Source of the DNA: UBA4582 sp013204195
GTDB lineage: Bacteria; Pseudomonadota; Gammaproteobacteria; Pseudomonadales; Azotimanducaceae
Reading direction: 5' to 3'
Assembly: GCA_963925735.1 (NCBI GenBank)
Contig: CAWUUH010000042.1
Span: 1-64,000, forward strand
Length of the DNA stretch: 64,000 nt
In this document: positions 45,901-53,311 of the stretch, piece by piece
Position numbering within the stretch: position 1 is the first letter of the stretch
How the letters are laid out: each line of letters opens with the position of its first letter
Position numbers and translations under genes: made by a program
The notes under the pieces: model-generated
Database searches by the model: none
What the model saw: the letters and a program-made list of their open reading frames with translations, nothing else
What the model was told of the DNA's origin: nothing

Positions 45901-46428
45901 ACCGGTTCGCTGCAACTCCAGATAAAAGCTATTCGGAAATATGGCCATCCAAGCTTGCGCTCGCGCTTTAGCTTCATCAAACTTGCCCGCCAGCAGCGCT
46001 TGGCCGACGTCGCCCTGCTGGGCTGCTGACAGCGCGATAAGTCCCTCACTTTGCGCCGCGATCCATTCTCGCCGAAGGCTCACCTTGCCGAGCGTTTGAC
46101 CCTCAAGATAGGCCCGGGATAATAGTTCCGACAGATTACGATAGCCTTTCTCGCTACAAGCCAGTAACACCAATGGGGCTATTCCTTCATCGCCGTTGAT
46201 ATCAAAACTGGTTTGCACCGAGACATCGCAGCCGATGATAGGCTTGACGCCGCCATTGCTGGCCGCATTATAGAATTTCACCAATCCGAATAAGTTATTA
46301 TTATCAGAGATCGCCACCGCAGGCATGCCGTTACCGGCCACTGCGGCAATCAGGGGTTTGATTCGCACCATACCATCGCTGAGTGAGTACTCAGAATGTA
46401 AGCGTAGATGGACAAAATTTGGGCGCAT
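42913..46428 (-). CDS. dnaE: DNA polymerase III alpha subunit
   Basis: The replicative polymerase, 1171 residues. The N-terminal PHP domain (VHLRLHSEYSLSDGMVRIKPL) is followed by the palm with catalytic Asp407 and Asp409 in PDFDIDF (E. coli Asp401/403), the fingers, a helix-hairpin-helix region (YGLGAIKGLGEGPIEAL), an OB fold (TVAGLIVGMRTMKSRKGDTIAF) and the tau-binding C-terminus. Full length. accA normally lies downstream and rnhB upstream in related genomes; here a cold-shock/YaiI/dehydrogenase group separates dnaE from rnhB. Confidence 0.99.
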   Translation of the reverse strand: MRPNFVHLRLHSEYSLSDGMVRIKPLIAAVAGNGMPAVAISDNNNLFGLVKFYNAASNGGVKPIIGCDVSVQTSFDINGDEGIAPLVLLACSEKGYRNLSELLSRAYLEGQTLGKVSLRREWIAAQSEGLIALSAAQQGDVGQALLAGKFDEAKARAQAWMAIFPNSFYLELQRTGRDREEEHVFKAVTLAMELDLPVVATNDVRFIHQEEFDAHEVRVCIHDSRTLDDPRRERRYSEEQYLKTSEQMCELFADIPEAIENTLEIARRCNVDVDLGNYYLPEYPIPSGYTTEEYFSEVSRDGLNLRLKKIFDVDSVEFSELRKPYDERLEFELKVINDMGFPGYFLIVMEFIKWSKENGIPVGPGRGSGAGSLVAFVLLITDIDPLEYDLLFERFLNPERVSLPDFDIDFCMDGRDRVIQHVTERYGRNAVSQIITFGTMAAKAVVRDVARVQGKAYGLADKLSKLIPFDPGMTLQKALDDEPLLVEFIRTSEEAQEIMDMAFKLEGLTRNVGRHAGGVVIAPTKISDFSPIYCDETGGNFMTQFDKDDVEQAGLVKFDFLGLRTLTILDNALKSINIKRQDRGQEPLDIDVLSLEDPAIYDNLKQAKTTAVFQLESRGMKDLMKKVKPSRFDDIVALVALFRPGPMQLADDFIRRKHGIDEVDYLHPSLKKVLEGTYGVMLYQEQVMQIAQILAGYSLADADLLRRAMGKKKPEEMAKQREIFVAGAGRNDVEEKQAAYIFDMMEMFAGYGFNKPHSVAYAKIAYQTAWLKHYYPSDFMAAVLSADMQTTDKVVINIEECREMGIAMSPPDVNRGDFRFVADAPLSIVYGLGAIKGLGEGPIEALVAGRDIAGFKDLYDLCERVDSRKMNKRAIEALVGSGALDQLVDDDLVPEGVVAIDFKRSLLFANKEDAVKLAEQKSRNHDSGSTDLFGDEMLVGDAGDSRYQSLKNIRCMNLKERLNRERDTLGLYLTGHPIDMYRGELKHLAKTRIVDLRPGKDAQTVAGLIVGMRTMKSRKGDTIAFVTLDDRTGRIEVSVFADLYDANHSKLRKDAVIIVKGAAMADEFTGGLRMRASEVLDLVDARERSIRRLHLSLSGGALEGDFTTRLASLLTPYRGKPGQGCQVSVAYIRQDVQAEVTLGDDWRVLPADELIQNLRDCYGADQVSLDY

Positions 46429-46638
46429 CAGAAGGTATCTGACTCCGTTGGTGGGCTTTCGGCAAGGTTTAAGAGCTAATATAGTAAACGATGTCCGCCA
46501 TCGCCGACAGCGTTAAACAGCCTAATTCTGCGACTCGATGCCGCAGAACGCTGCGGATTCTGTCACCCTCCCTGAATGCCCGAGAGGGACAAAACCATTG
46601 CTCGTGAGCATCGGGATCAAGGATCTCGTTATAGAGGC

Positions 46639-46668
46639 TTTACAAAAATTCACGCCTGGCGTTAATAT
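46639..46668 (+). promoter_or_regulatory. Candidate promoter of the cold-shock gene with a long leader
   Basis: TTTACA (46639-46644) and TAATAT (46663-46668) are 18 bases apart. A start near 46675 gives a leader of about 195 bases before the cold-shock ATG, the kind of long 5' leader that acts as a temperature-sensing structure in cspA mRNAs. Most of the 443-base gap from dnaE (46429-46871) is otherwise empty. Confidence 0.5.
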
Positions 46669-46871
46669 TTTCTCGCTGGTACAGATTACAGCGACTATTG
46701 AGGTCTAGGTCATGTCGATAGTGCGCCCGTCACTGTTACTGTCCGATCCAAAGTATTGTCTGCATCGTGCCGCTAGTCAGCGAGTGGGTTTTTTTCTTTG
46801 GCCTGTGTCACGGCTTCATCCAAAGGGACAAACCCAGGGACTGATGATCAATCTACTATGGGAGAACAGTG

Positions 46872-47078
46872 ATGGCTAAGACGACTGGAAAAGTGAAGTG
46901 GTTTGACGAAAAGAAGGGCTTTGGCTTTATTGAACAGGAAAGTGGGCCCGATGTTTTCGTTCACTTTCGCGCGATTCAATCCCCCGGTTTTAAAACCCTA
47001 ATGGATGGTCAGGTAGTGGAGTTTGAGATTGAGCAGGGGCAGAAAGGGCCCCAGGCGATAAACGTCACTGTTGTGTAG
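46872..47078 (+). CDS. Cold-shock domain protein
   Basis: A 68-residue single cold-shock domain with RNP1 KGFGFIEQ and RNP2 DVFVHFRAI, a nucleic-acid chaperone that melts RNA structure. The ATG at 46872 has GGAG seven bases before it; the overlapping GTG at 46869 is less likely. The sequence KTTGKVKWFDEKKGFGFI is of the general CspA/CapB type, so cold induction is possible but not proven; a few family members are constitutive or growth-phase controlled. Confidence 0.95.
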   Translation: MAKTTGKVKWFDEKKGFGFIEQESGPDVFVHFRAIQSPGFKTLMDGQVVEFEIEQGQKGPQAINVTVV

Positions 47079-47095
47079 AGCCTCTGTCCGTAGCA

Positions 47096-47542
47096 TCAGC
47101 TACATTGGCTCAACAGCCGATCCAGCTGATTAGCAAATAGCTGTCGATCCTGTTGATTCAGGGTCGGCGGCCCCCCGGTATTAACGCCACTGGCACGCAA
47201 AGTATCGAGAAAATCGCGCATATTCAACCGCGCCTTGATATTCTCCGCAGAGAATAGTTCCCCGCGCGGACTCAAGGCCAGACCCTGTTTTTCCACAACT
47301 TCGGCCGCCAGCGGGATATCACTGGTGATCACCAGATCGCCGGCAACCAGGCGCTTTACGATCTCAGCGTCAGCCACATCAAATCCCGCCATCACCTGAA
47401 CGGCCCTTATATTTGCCAACGGCGGCGTTCGTAGCCATTGATTTGCCACCAGGGTCACTGTCACGCCGGTTCGTTCTGCCGCTCGGAATAGTATTTCCTT
47501 TATCACAACCGGGCAGGCATCTGCATCAACCCAAATATTCAT
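47096..47542 (-). CDS. YaiI/YqxD family protein (DUF188)
   Basis: A 148-residue conserved protein of unknown biochemical role. It shows the family motifs IWVDADACPVVIKEIL at the N-terminus, LVITSDIPLAAEVV in the middle and SPRGELFSAENIKARLNMRDF, an arrangement reminiscent of PIN-like nucleases with aspartates at matching places. The start at 47542 is chosen for the GGAAGG before it; the frame extends nine codons further without such a site. Convergent with the cold-shock gene, with stops 17 bases apart. Confidence 0.88.
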   Translation of the reverse strand: MNIWVDADACPVVIKEILFRAAERTGVTVTLVANQWLRTPPLANIRAVQVMAGFDVADAEIVKRLVAGDLVITSDIPLAAEVVEKQGLALSPRGELFSAENIKARLNMRDFLDTLRASGVNTGGPPTLNQQDRQLFANQLDRLLSQCS

Positions 47543-47638
47543 CTGCGCCTTCCATCTCGCGGTCATCACCGCTGGTTAAATCATCGCTGCCGCAGTCGCT
47601 TCTTGAGTCGAACAGACTGTGCTCTTGAGCAGGGCTGA

Positions 47639-48880
47639 TCAGGGCCGATCAAGGATCTCAAAGGTCATGCCCGCCTTCTCTACCAGCCGATCGATCAGCG
47701 TCATGCCCATAGCCGCGGACGGCGTCAAGCATCCACCGCTCACATCAAGCTCGTCAAGCGCCAGACACACAGCACTTTCGCCCAACATCTTGGAGGTCGC
47801 ACCGTAACCGGGATCGCGATCTGCCGTGACTCGCGCCCGCAGATTTTTAGTGGCGTCAGTCGGATGCAGCGCCAACAGTTCAATCACAAACGAACCCTTT
47901 TCGATGGTCTCAGGGCTTGGGCCCTCACCTTGCGCGGGCAAGACCGACTTTAACAAGTTACGTACAGGCGCAATCGCAGAGGCGATCATCATCAAGAAGG
48001 TGCCTGAGGCGACGGCGACCGCTTTCATATAACCCACAGGACCGGCGCCGGTTAAGATCGCCTCGTCATACCGAAACTGCGGCCCGTAACGATAGCCCAA
48101 CAAAGCGTTGCTGCGGCGCACGACCCGAGTGTTGATCGCCGCCATGACAAAAGGGGCCGTCCACTGCTTAAAGTGCGCGTCATACAGGGGGGCAACCTGA
48201 TCAGCTCCATCTGGACCCCGCGGCATGTTCACCGGATCGAGGGCATAAGGATCATTGATAATTTCACCGATGCTGGGATCAGCTTTCACTTCCTCCATCA
48301 TGTTCATCATGCTGGCGACCGTTCCGCCACTCATACCACCCTCGGCTTTAACGACCCGATATTTGACCTGTTGAGCATAAACACCATGCCGGGCATGCAT
48401 CTGTTCCTGAACGTAGAAGGCACCTAAATCTGACGGGATGCTGTCAAATCCGCAGGTATGAACAATGCGGGCACCGGAGGCCTCCGCAGGGGTCTGATAC
48501 TCGTTAATCACCCGATGCATCCACTGTACCTCGCCGGTCAAGTCGCAGTAATGGGTGCCGTGGGCGACACAGGCCGCCACCAGGGGCGTCCCATAAAGGG
48601 CGTAGGGACCAACGGTTGTGCAGACCACGGCCGTTCTAGCCGCCATGGCGTTCATGGCAGCCTGATCCAGACTCTCCACGACGATGAGCGCCACGGAAGT
48701 TTCGCCGGCACCGAGCAGGTCTGTGCGCACGGCCTCGAGCTTGGCTTGGTTACGGCCGGCCAGCGCCCATTTTAGCTCACCTGCAACGCCATAGGTTTTA
48801 CAGAGGTACTCAGCGACTAACTTGCCAGTAAAACCCGTCGCCCCAAATAGCACCACATCAAACTCTCGTTGCTGGTCCAT
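47639..48880 (-). CDS. Saccharopine dehydrogenase-like NAD(P)-binding protein
   Basis: A 413-residue Rossmann protein of the trans-acting enoyl reductase/saccharopine dehydrogenase-like group. The N-terminal VVLFGATGFTGKLVAEYL is the dinucleotide-binding loop; later motifs are CVAHGTHYCDLTGE and VHTCGFDSIPSDLGAF, both typical of the group. A central hydrophobic helix near 280-300 (VAVASGTFLMMIASAIAP) suggests membrane contact. Mycobacterial relatives act in lipid (phenolphthiocerol) synthesis, but function here is unknown. The last ten bases, including the stop, are tandemly repeated just beyond the gene (47633-47652). Confidence 0.85.
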   Translation of the reverse strand: MDQQREFDVVLFGATGFTGKLVAEYLCKTYGVAGELKWALAGRNQAKLEAVRTDLLGAGETSVALIVVESLDQAAMNAMAARTAVVCTTVGPYALYGTPLVAACVAHGTHYCDLTGEVQWMHRVINEYQTPAEASGARIVHTCGFDSIPSDLGAFYVQEQMHARHGVYAQQVKYRVVKAEGGMSGGTVASMMNMMEEVKADPSIGEIINDPYALDPVNMPRGPDGADQVAPLYDAHFKQWTAPFVMAAINTRVVRRSNALLGYRYGPQFRYDEAILTGAGPVGYMKAVAVASGTFLMMIASAIAPVRNLLKSVLPAQGEGPSPETIEKGSFVIELLALHPTDATKNLRARVTADRDPGYGATSKMLGESAVCLALDELDVSGGCLTPSAAMGMTLIDRLVEKAGMTFEILDRP

Positions 48881-49027
48881 TGACTCACCCGTCCGTTAAA
48901 TTAATAAGTTAGATTAATGAAAGTTCCACCCATGCTATATGTTCACATAGGCCGTCATGCTTTGCCAAGGTCTCGAGTCGGGCCGAACTGGCGGTTCTGC
49001 CGGTTAAGATACACACTAACGACCACG

Positions 49028-49654
49028 CTAAGAACCGCTTTGTTGATCCTGAGACTGCCGCAAAGCCTCCAATTTGCAGGGCCCGAAAGACAGCCGATGG
49101 ACCGCTGAGGGTCCATGTTTTTTCAGCGCAGCCAGATGAAAAGGTGTCGGATAGCCCTTATGCTGGCTGAAACCATAAGCTGGATAGAGAGCATCGAGCC
49201 GCAACATCTCTCTATCACGGGCCACCTTGGCAATAATTGACGCGGCCTTAATCGCATCAAATTTAGTATCACCCTTAACCAGCCATTCCGAGGGGCAGGC
49301 AAACCCGGGGCTGCGATTACCATCTACAAGCACGAAATCCACTACCGAGTCTAAACCGGCCACAGCTCGCTGCATAGCCAGCATACTGGCCTGAAGAATA
49401 TTAATCTGATCGATTTCAACCACGCTGGCCGAGGCAATACAGTAGGCGACCGCTCGAGATTTAATGAGTGGATCTAGGGCTTCGCGCTTTTTCTGGGTCA
49501 ACGCCTTGGAGTCGCGTAATCCGACTATAGGTATAAAAGGATCCAGAATGACCGCCGCCGCATAAACCGCACCAGCAAGCGGCCCTCGCCCCACCTCATC
49601 GACGCCCGCACAATATTCCTGCCAATACACTAGGTCAACACCGGTCGCTGGCAT
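49028..49654 (-). CDS. rnhB: Ribonuclease HII
   Basis: Cleaves RNA in RNA-DNA hybrids and starts ribonucleotide removal. Using the ATG at 49654, inside the lpxB end, gives 208 residues. The acidic site is visible as AGVDEVGRGPLAG (Asp-Glu), LRDSKALTQKKRE, VLVDGN and ASIIAKVARD. A longer frame to 49780 would overlap lpxB by 150 bases and adds an unrelated N-terminus, so I reject it. The 25-base overlap implies coupling to lpxB. Confidence 0.95.
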   Translation of the reverse strand: MPATGVDLVYWQEYCAGVDEVGRGPLAGAVYAAAVILDPFIPIVGLRDSKALTQKKREALDPLIKSRAVAYCIASASVVEIDQINILQASMLAMQRAVAGLDSVVDFVLVDGNRSPGFACPSEWLVKGDTKFDAIKAASIIAKVARDREMLRLDALYPAYGFSQHKGYPTPFHLAALKKHGPSAVHRLSFGPCKLEALRQSQDQQSGS

Positions 49655-50811
49655 AGCCCCAGCACGGCCCTCGCGGCCTGCTCGCCAGCGTTTCGACGCA
49701 ACTGCTGGTGGATCACGGCATATGCGGCCAACAGACTGTTTCGATTGGCATCGTCGAATAAACTGAGGGTTTCCCGACATAAAGCAGCAGGGGTTGCTTG
49801 ATCCTGAATGAGTTCACGCACCAGTTGTCGCCCAGAGAGTATATTCGGCAGGGCAAAATACGGCGTCGACACCATTCGTGAAACAAGAGCATAGGTCATA
49901 GCACCGAGCCGATAGGACATCACCATCGGGCGCTGCAACAGCATCGCCTCAAGGGTTGCCGTGCCCGCATTGACGACCACCACATCTGCCGCCAACATGG
50001 CGAGTTCTGCCTGACTGTCGATCAACACCGTATCGAGTCCCTGGCCATAGCGCGCAATGAGCTGTCGTAGCTGCCGAGCCCGACGTTCGTTGGCTGCGGG
50101 TATTACAAAAATGACGGCGCTCAGCTCCGCTTGGATCAACTGCGCCGCTTGCAGAAAATCTGGACCACTGAAGTTCACTTCACTGGCGCGACTACCTGGC
50201 AGGAGCGCGACCACTGGCCGATCAACGTCGATCTGCAACTGCGCACGGGCAGATATTCTGCTTCGCTCATCCTGAATGGGCGCTATCTCGTCGGCCCTAG
50301 GATGACCAACGAATACGGAATTGATTTGATGTTGAGCGTAAATCTCATTTTCAAACGGATACAGGGTCAGCATTAGATCAACATTTTTTTTGATGTTGTT
50401 GATTCGACCCTTGCGCCATGCCCAAACCGAAGGCGAGACATAATGCACCGTCTTGATGCCACGTTTCTTCAACCGACCTTCTAGCAAGCCATTGAAGAAA
50501 TTGAAATCAATCCCGACGAAACAGTCCACCTGTAATTTAACGATGGCATCTGTGGTCGACAACAGTATTTTCAGAAGCGACGGTAGGCGCTTCAACGGCT
50601 CAACAAACCCATTGACCGACAGCGCCTCGATATCTGTCCAGCACACCAATCCAGCTGCGATCATCGCCGGTCCGCCGACACCAACAAACCGCACATCGGG
50701 ATGCAATCGCCGAATAGCCCGCATCAACGGCGCACCCAGATTGTCGCCCGAGAGCTCTCCGGCAAGTAGAGCAATCGTTAATGGTTTAGCTTGAGGTACG
50801 GGGCTTACCAT
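49630..50811 (-). CDS. lpxB: Lipid-A-disaccharide synthase
   Basis: GT-B fold glycosyltransferase (GT19) joining UDP-diacylglucosamine and lipid X. From the ATG at 50811, preceded by AAGGTG, it has 393 residues with ALLAGELSGDNLGAPLMRAI at the start, HYVSPSVWAWRKGRI and VNAGTATLEAMLLQRPMVMSY. A longer frame into fabZ is rejected for lack of family sequence. It begins only 28 bases after fabZ; lpxA, which lies between these genes in nearly all relatives, is missing. Confidence 0.97.
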   Translation of the reverse strand: MVSPVPQAKPLTIALLAGELSGDNLGAPLMRAIRRLHPDVRFVGVGGPAMIAAGLVCWTDIEALSVNGFVEPLKRLPSLLKILLSTTDAIVKLQVDCFVGIDFNFFNGLLEGRLKKRGIKTVHYVSPSVWAWRKGRINNIKKNVDLMLTLYPFENEIYAQHQINSVFVGHPRADEIAPIQDERSRISARAQLQIDVDRPVVALLPGSRASEVNFSGPDFLQAAQLIQAELSAVIFVIPAANERRARQLRQLIARYGQGLDTVLIDSQAELAMLAADVVVVNAGTATLEAMLLQRPMVMSYRLGAMTYALVSRMVSTPYFALPNILSGRQLVRELIQDQATPAALCRETLSLFDDANRNSLLAAYAVIHQQLRRNAGEQAARAVLGLCQRPVLT

Positions 50812-50839
50812 CACTACACCTTGATTATCGCCGCGGCCG

Positions 50840-51277
50840 CTAGGTGACTTTTTGTTCGGCGCAGGTAAGGAAAGTCGAGCATGCCAATTGATCACCAACA
50901 TAGGCCCGACCAACCGCTTTCATCCAATGATTGCGCAGATTGACAATTTCAACTTCTAGACGCAGTTGGTCACCTGGAACTACAGAACGCTTAAATTTGG
51001 TCTTGTCGGTGCCAGCGAGGTAATAGATATAGCCATCTTCGAGGGTGCGGTTACGACTCTTAAATGCCAATATGCCAGAAGCCTGAGCCAAGGCTTCGAC
51101 GATCATAACGCCTGGAAATACCGGCGTCATCGGGAAGTGGCCGGTGAATTGCGGCTCATTAATCGTCACATTTTTGATGGCAACGATACGCTTGTTGGCT
51201 TCAAACTCGATTACCCGATCGACCAACAAAAAGGGATACCGGTGGGGCAAATACTTCCAAATTTCAGTGACTTCCAT
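50840..51277 (-). CDS. fabZ: 3-hydroxyacyl-ACP dehydratase FabZ
   Basis: Dehydrates hydroxyacyl-ACP in fatty acid elongation and balances the hydroxymyristoyl-ACP pool used for lipid A. It has 145 residues, with HRYPFLLVDRVIEF, the active-site histidine in FTGHFPMTPVFPGVMIVEALAQ (and the glutamate of VEALAQ), and a hot-dog fold. Sits between lpxD and lpxB. Confidence 0.98.
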   Translation of the reverse strand: MEVTEIWKYLPHRYPFLLVDRVIEFEANKRIVAIKNVTINEPQFTGHFPMTPVFPGVMIVEALAQASGILAFKSRNRTLEDGYIYYLAGTDKTKFKRSVVPGDQLRLEVEIVNLRNHWMKAVGRAYVGDQLACSTFLTCAEQKVT

Positions 51278-51332
51278 CTTGTTTCTCTTAGGTCATAGGT
51301 TAGCTGTAGCGCACTGACAGGACGGGCGGCTA

Positions 51333-52361
51333 CTAGCTACTTCGCCCCGACTCTAATCTGCGAAGCCGCTTGAGGATTTCATCTAGCCGTTTGAATCCAA
51401 CAATACTGCGCTTCCAATCTCTACCCGGCAACAAACTCGTACCGGATGAATATCTTCCTTTCTTCATGATCGACTGGCTCACCAGCGACATAGCAGTAAT
51501 CTCAACTTGATCAACAATCTCAATATTATCGACAATACCCACCCCGCCACCGATCAAACAATAGGCGCCAATACGGGTACTACCAGCAATAGCAGTGCAG
51601 CCCGATATCGCAGTGTTAGCACCAATCCGAGTGCCGTGCCCCACCTGAATCTGGTTATCGAGCTTCACGCCGTCAGAGATCAATGTATCATTGAGCGCAC
51701 CACGATCGATGGTAGTGCCCGCTCCAATCTCCACCCTGTCCCCAATACGCACACCATAGACCTGAGGGATTTTTTTTAAGGTTGCCGTCGCCTTATCAAA
51801 CTCGAACCCGAAACCGTCAGCCCCTATCACTGCACCGCTATGAACAATGCAGTAGCGACCCACATGCACCCCATGGTAGAGGGTAACATTGGCAAACAAC
51901 CGAGTTTGATCACCGAGACTGACGCCTTCGCCAATGACCGATCCTGCGCCGATACTAACGGCATCGCCAATGTGGCAACCGGCTTCGATCACTACATTGG
52001 CACCGATCGTGACGTTCCTACCAACAACAACGCTGGGGTGAACCATCGCGGATGGATGAATGACTCTATCCGGCACTGGCGTTGGATCAAATAATTCGGC
52101 AATCAACGCCCAAACCATTCTAGGTTGGTCACTGATTAAAGCGGGTTTGTCACTGCCTGCTGAATCTGCCTTGCGCATCACAACGGCGGCAGCGGCTGTC
52201 TCATTTAGCATTGGCCGGTAGACCGAGCTGAACAAGAAAGCCAGTTGCGCCGAATGAGCATCTCGCAGGTTCGCGATACCGCTCACTTCAATAGTCGGGT
52301 CACCCACGAACTCCAAATGATACCTTTGGGCCAGGTCCCCGAGACTGATTGAAAAAGTCAT
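51333..52361 (-). CDS. lpxD: UDP-3-O-acylglucosamine N-acyltransferase
   Basis: Adds the second hydroxyacyl chain in lipid A synthesis. The 342-residue protein has an N-terminal uridine-binding domain (residues 1-100) and a left-handed beta helix of hexapeptide repeats (VHPSVVVGRNVTIGANVVIEAG and onward) with the catalytic-type histidine in IQVGHGTRIG. A helical C-terminus (KRLDEILKRLRRLE) makes the trimer. It follows skp by 36 bases. Confidence 0.98.
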   Translation of the reverse strand: MTFSISLGDLAQRYHLEFVGDPTIEVSGIANLRDAHSAQLAFLFSSVYRPMLNETAAAAVVMRKADSAGSDKPALISDQPRMVWALIAELFDPTPVPDRVIHPSAMVHPSVVVGRNVTIGANVVIEAGCHIGDAVSIGAGSVIGEGVSLGDQTRLFANVTLYHGVHVGRYCIVHSGAVIGADGFGFEFDKATATLKKIPQVYGVRIGDRVEIGAGTTIDRGALNDTLISDGVKLDNQIQVGHGTRIGANTAISGCTAIAGSTRIGAYCLIGGGVGIVDNIEIVDQVEITAMSLVSQSIMKKGRYSSGTSLLPGRDWKRSIVGFKRLDEILKRLRRLESGRSS

Positions 52362-52397
52362 TTCGATTAACCGTTAAAATCAACTTTCGCGGTTGAT

Positions 52398-52934
52398 TTA
52401 GGGGTTCTTCGCACCTAATTCATTGAGTCTTTCAGTGACTTTACGAGTGATATTATAAAGCTCACCGGCATAAAGTGCGGCTTGTCGTGGCAAGATCAAA
52501 TCAAAGTCTTCAGTTTTCACTAGGTCTTCAATTGCTTTTTGAACTTTAGCATCGATACCCGCAAACAATTCCTGCTGCCGTTGCTCGATCAGGCTCTGGA
52601 GCTTCTTCCGATTGTAAACAAAGTCATTATTTTTTGATTCGATTTGCTGCTGAACTTTGCGTTTTTCCGCTTCGCTCATGACTTCGCCATCTTTCTGCAA
52701 ACGCTCATACAACACTGCGGCTTCAGACTGAATTGATCGAATTTGCTCTTCTTCTGCCTTAAACTCTTCCTGAATTTGCGCCATCAGACGCTTGGCTTCT
52801 TCTGAGTTCAGAATAGCGGACTGGACATCGACAACAGCAATTTTGACTTCGGCGAAGACATTGGGCGCGACGAACCCCAAAACTGCAGCAGTAGCAGTCA
52901 GAATAGTTGCCAGAATACGTTGTTTGATCTTCAC
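52398..52934 (-). CDS. skp: Periplasmic chaperone Skp/OmpH
   Basis: Holds unfolded outer-membrane proteins on the way to the BAM complex. The GTG at 52934 is preceded by AAGGAG at seven to eight bases and gives 178 residues with a signal peptide (VKIKQRILATILTATAAVLG...VFA). The mature part starts with the beta strand EVKIAVVDVQSAILNSEEAKR and then a long coiled-coil hairpin. A longer ATG frame to 52958 places the ribosome site inside the coding region and is rejected. Confidence 0.95.
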   Translation of the reverse strand: MKIKQRILATILTATAAVLGFVAPNVFAEVKIAVVDVQSAILNSEEAKRLMAQIQEEFKAEEEQIRSIQSEAAVLYERLQKDGEVMSEAEKRKVQQQIESKNNDFVYNRKKLQSLIEQRQQELFAGIDAKVQKAIEDLVKTEDFDLILPRQAALYAGELYNITRKVTERLNELGAKNP

Positions 52935-52981
52935 TAGTGTTCTCCTTGTTTGCGGCATTGTTGCTGCAAGTTATCGCGAAA

Positions 52982-53041
52982 ATTGTTACACAAATTGTTG
53001 CAACTCATGTTGCAACTCATGTTGCAATTAATGTTGCACCG
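52982..53041. repeat. Tandem repeat, 12 bp x 5
   Basis: Five units around CATGTTGCAACT, the central ones nearly exact, the outer ones degraded. It fills the part of the 377-base skp-bamA gap (52935-53311) just upstream of the skp start; these two genes are normally close together. Nothing else is recognised in the gap. Confidence 0.92.
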
Positions 53042-53311
53042 TTACTATCTCGTCGCTGTCTACTCAGTAGTCGTTGTTAACTCAGTAATAGAGCTGACCT
53101 CGCTGACGTCATGAACAGTTTTTTACCGGGCGGATGTTTACACATTCGTGAAATTGATTCAATGACCGATTAAGCAAACAACCGACATCGGTCTGACCCG
53201 ATATACTCTAAAAAGTTCGATCGATCCTCTCCAGCTGACAGCGTCACATAATGATTTGACGATATCGACACCTATTTTTTGTTCAGCCTTACTTACCTCT
53301 TGCTGTAAACC

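Noticed and set aside
48917..49108. Small plus-strand frame between the dehydrogenase and rnhB
   Set aside because: No ribosome site, overlaps the rnhB end antisense, and composition is not protein-like.
49655..49780. Long N-terminal extension of rnhB
   Set aside because: Overlaps lpxB coding sequence and shows no RNase HII similarity; the ATG at 49654 gives the normal length.
50812..50913. Longer lpxB frame reaching into fabZ
   Set aside because: The extra residues are the fabZ end in another frame; family similarity begins after the ATG at 50811, which has a ribosome site.
52792..53031. Cysteine-rich plus-strand frame ending in NCCNSCCN repeats
   Set aside because: An artefact of reading the 12-bp tandem repeat and the skp antisense strand.
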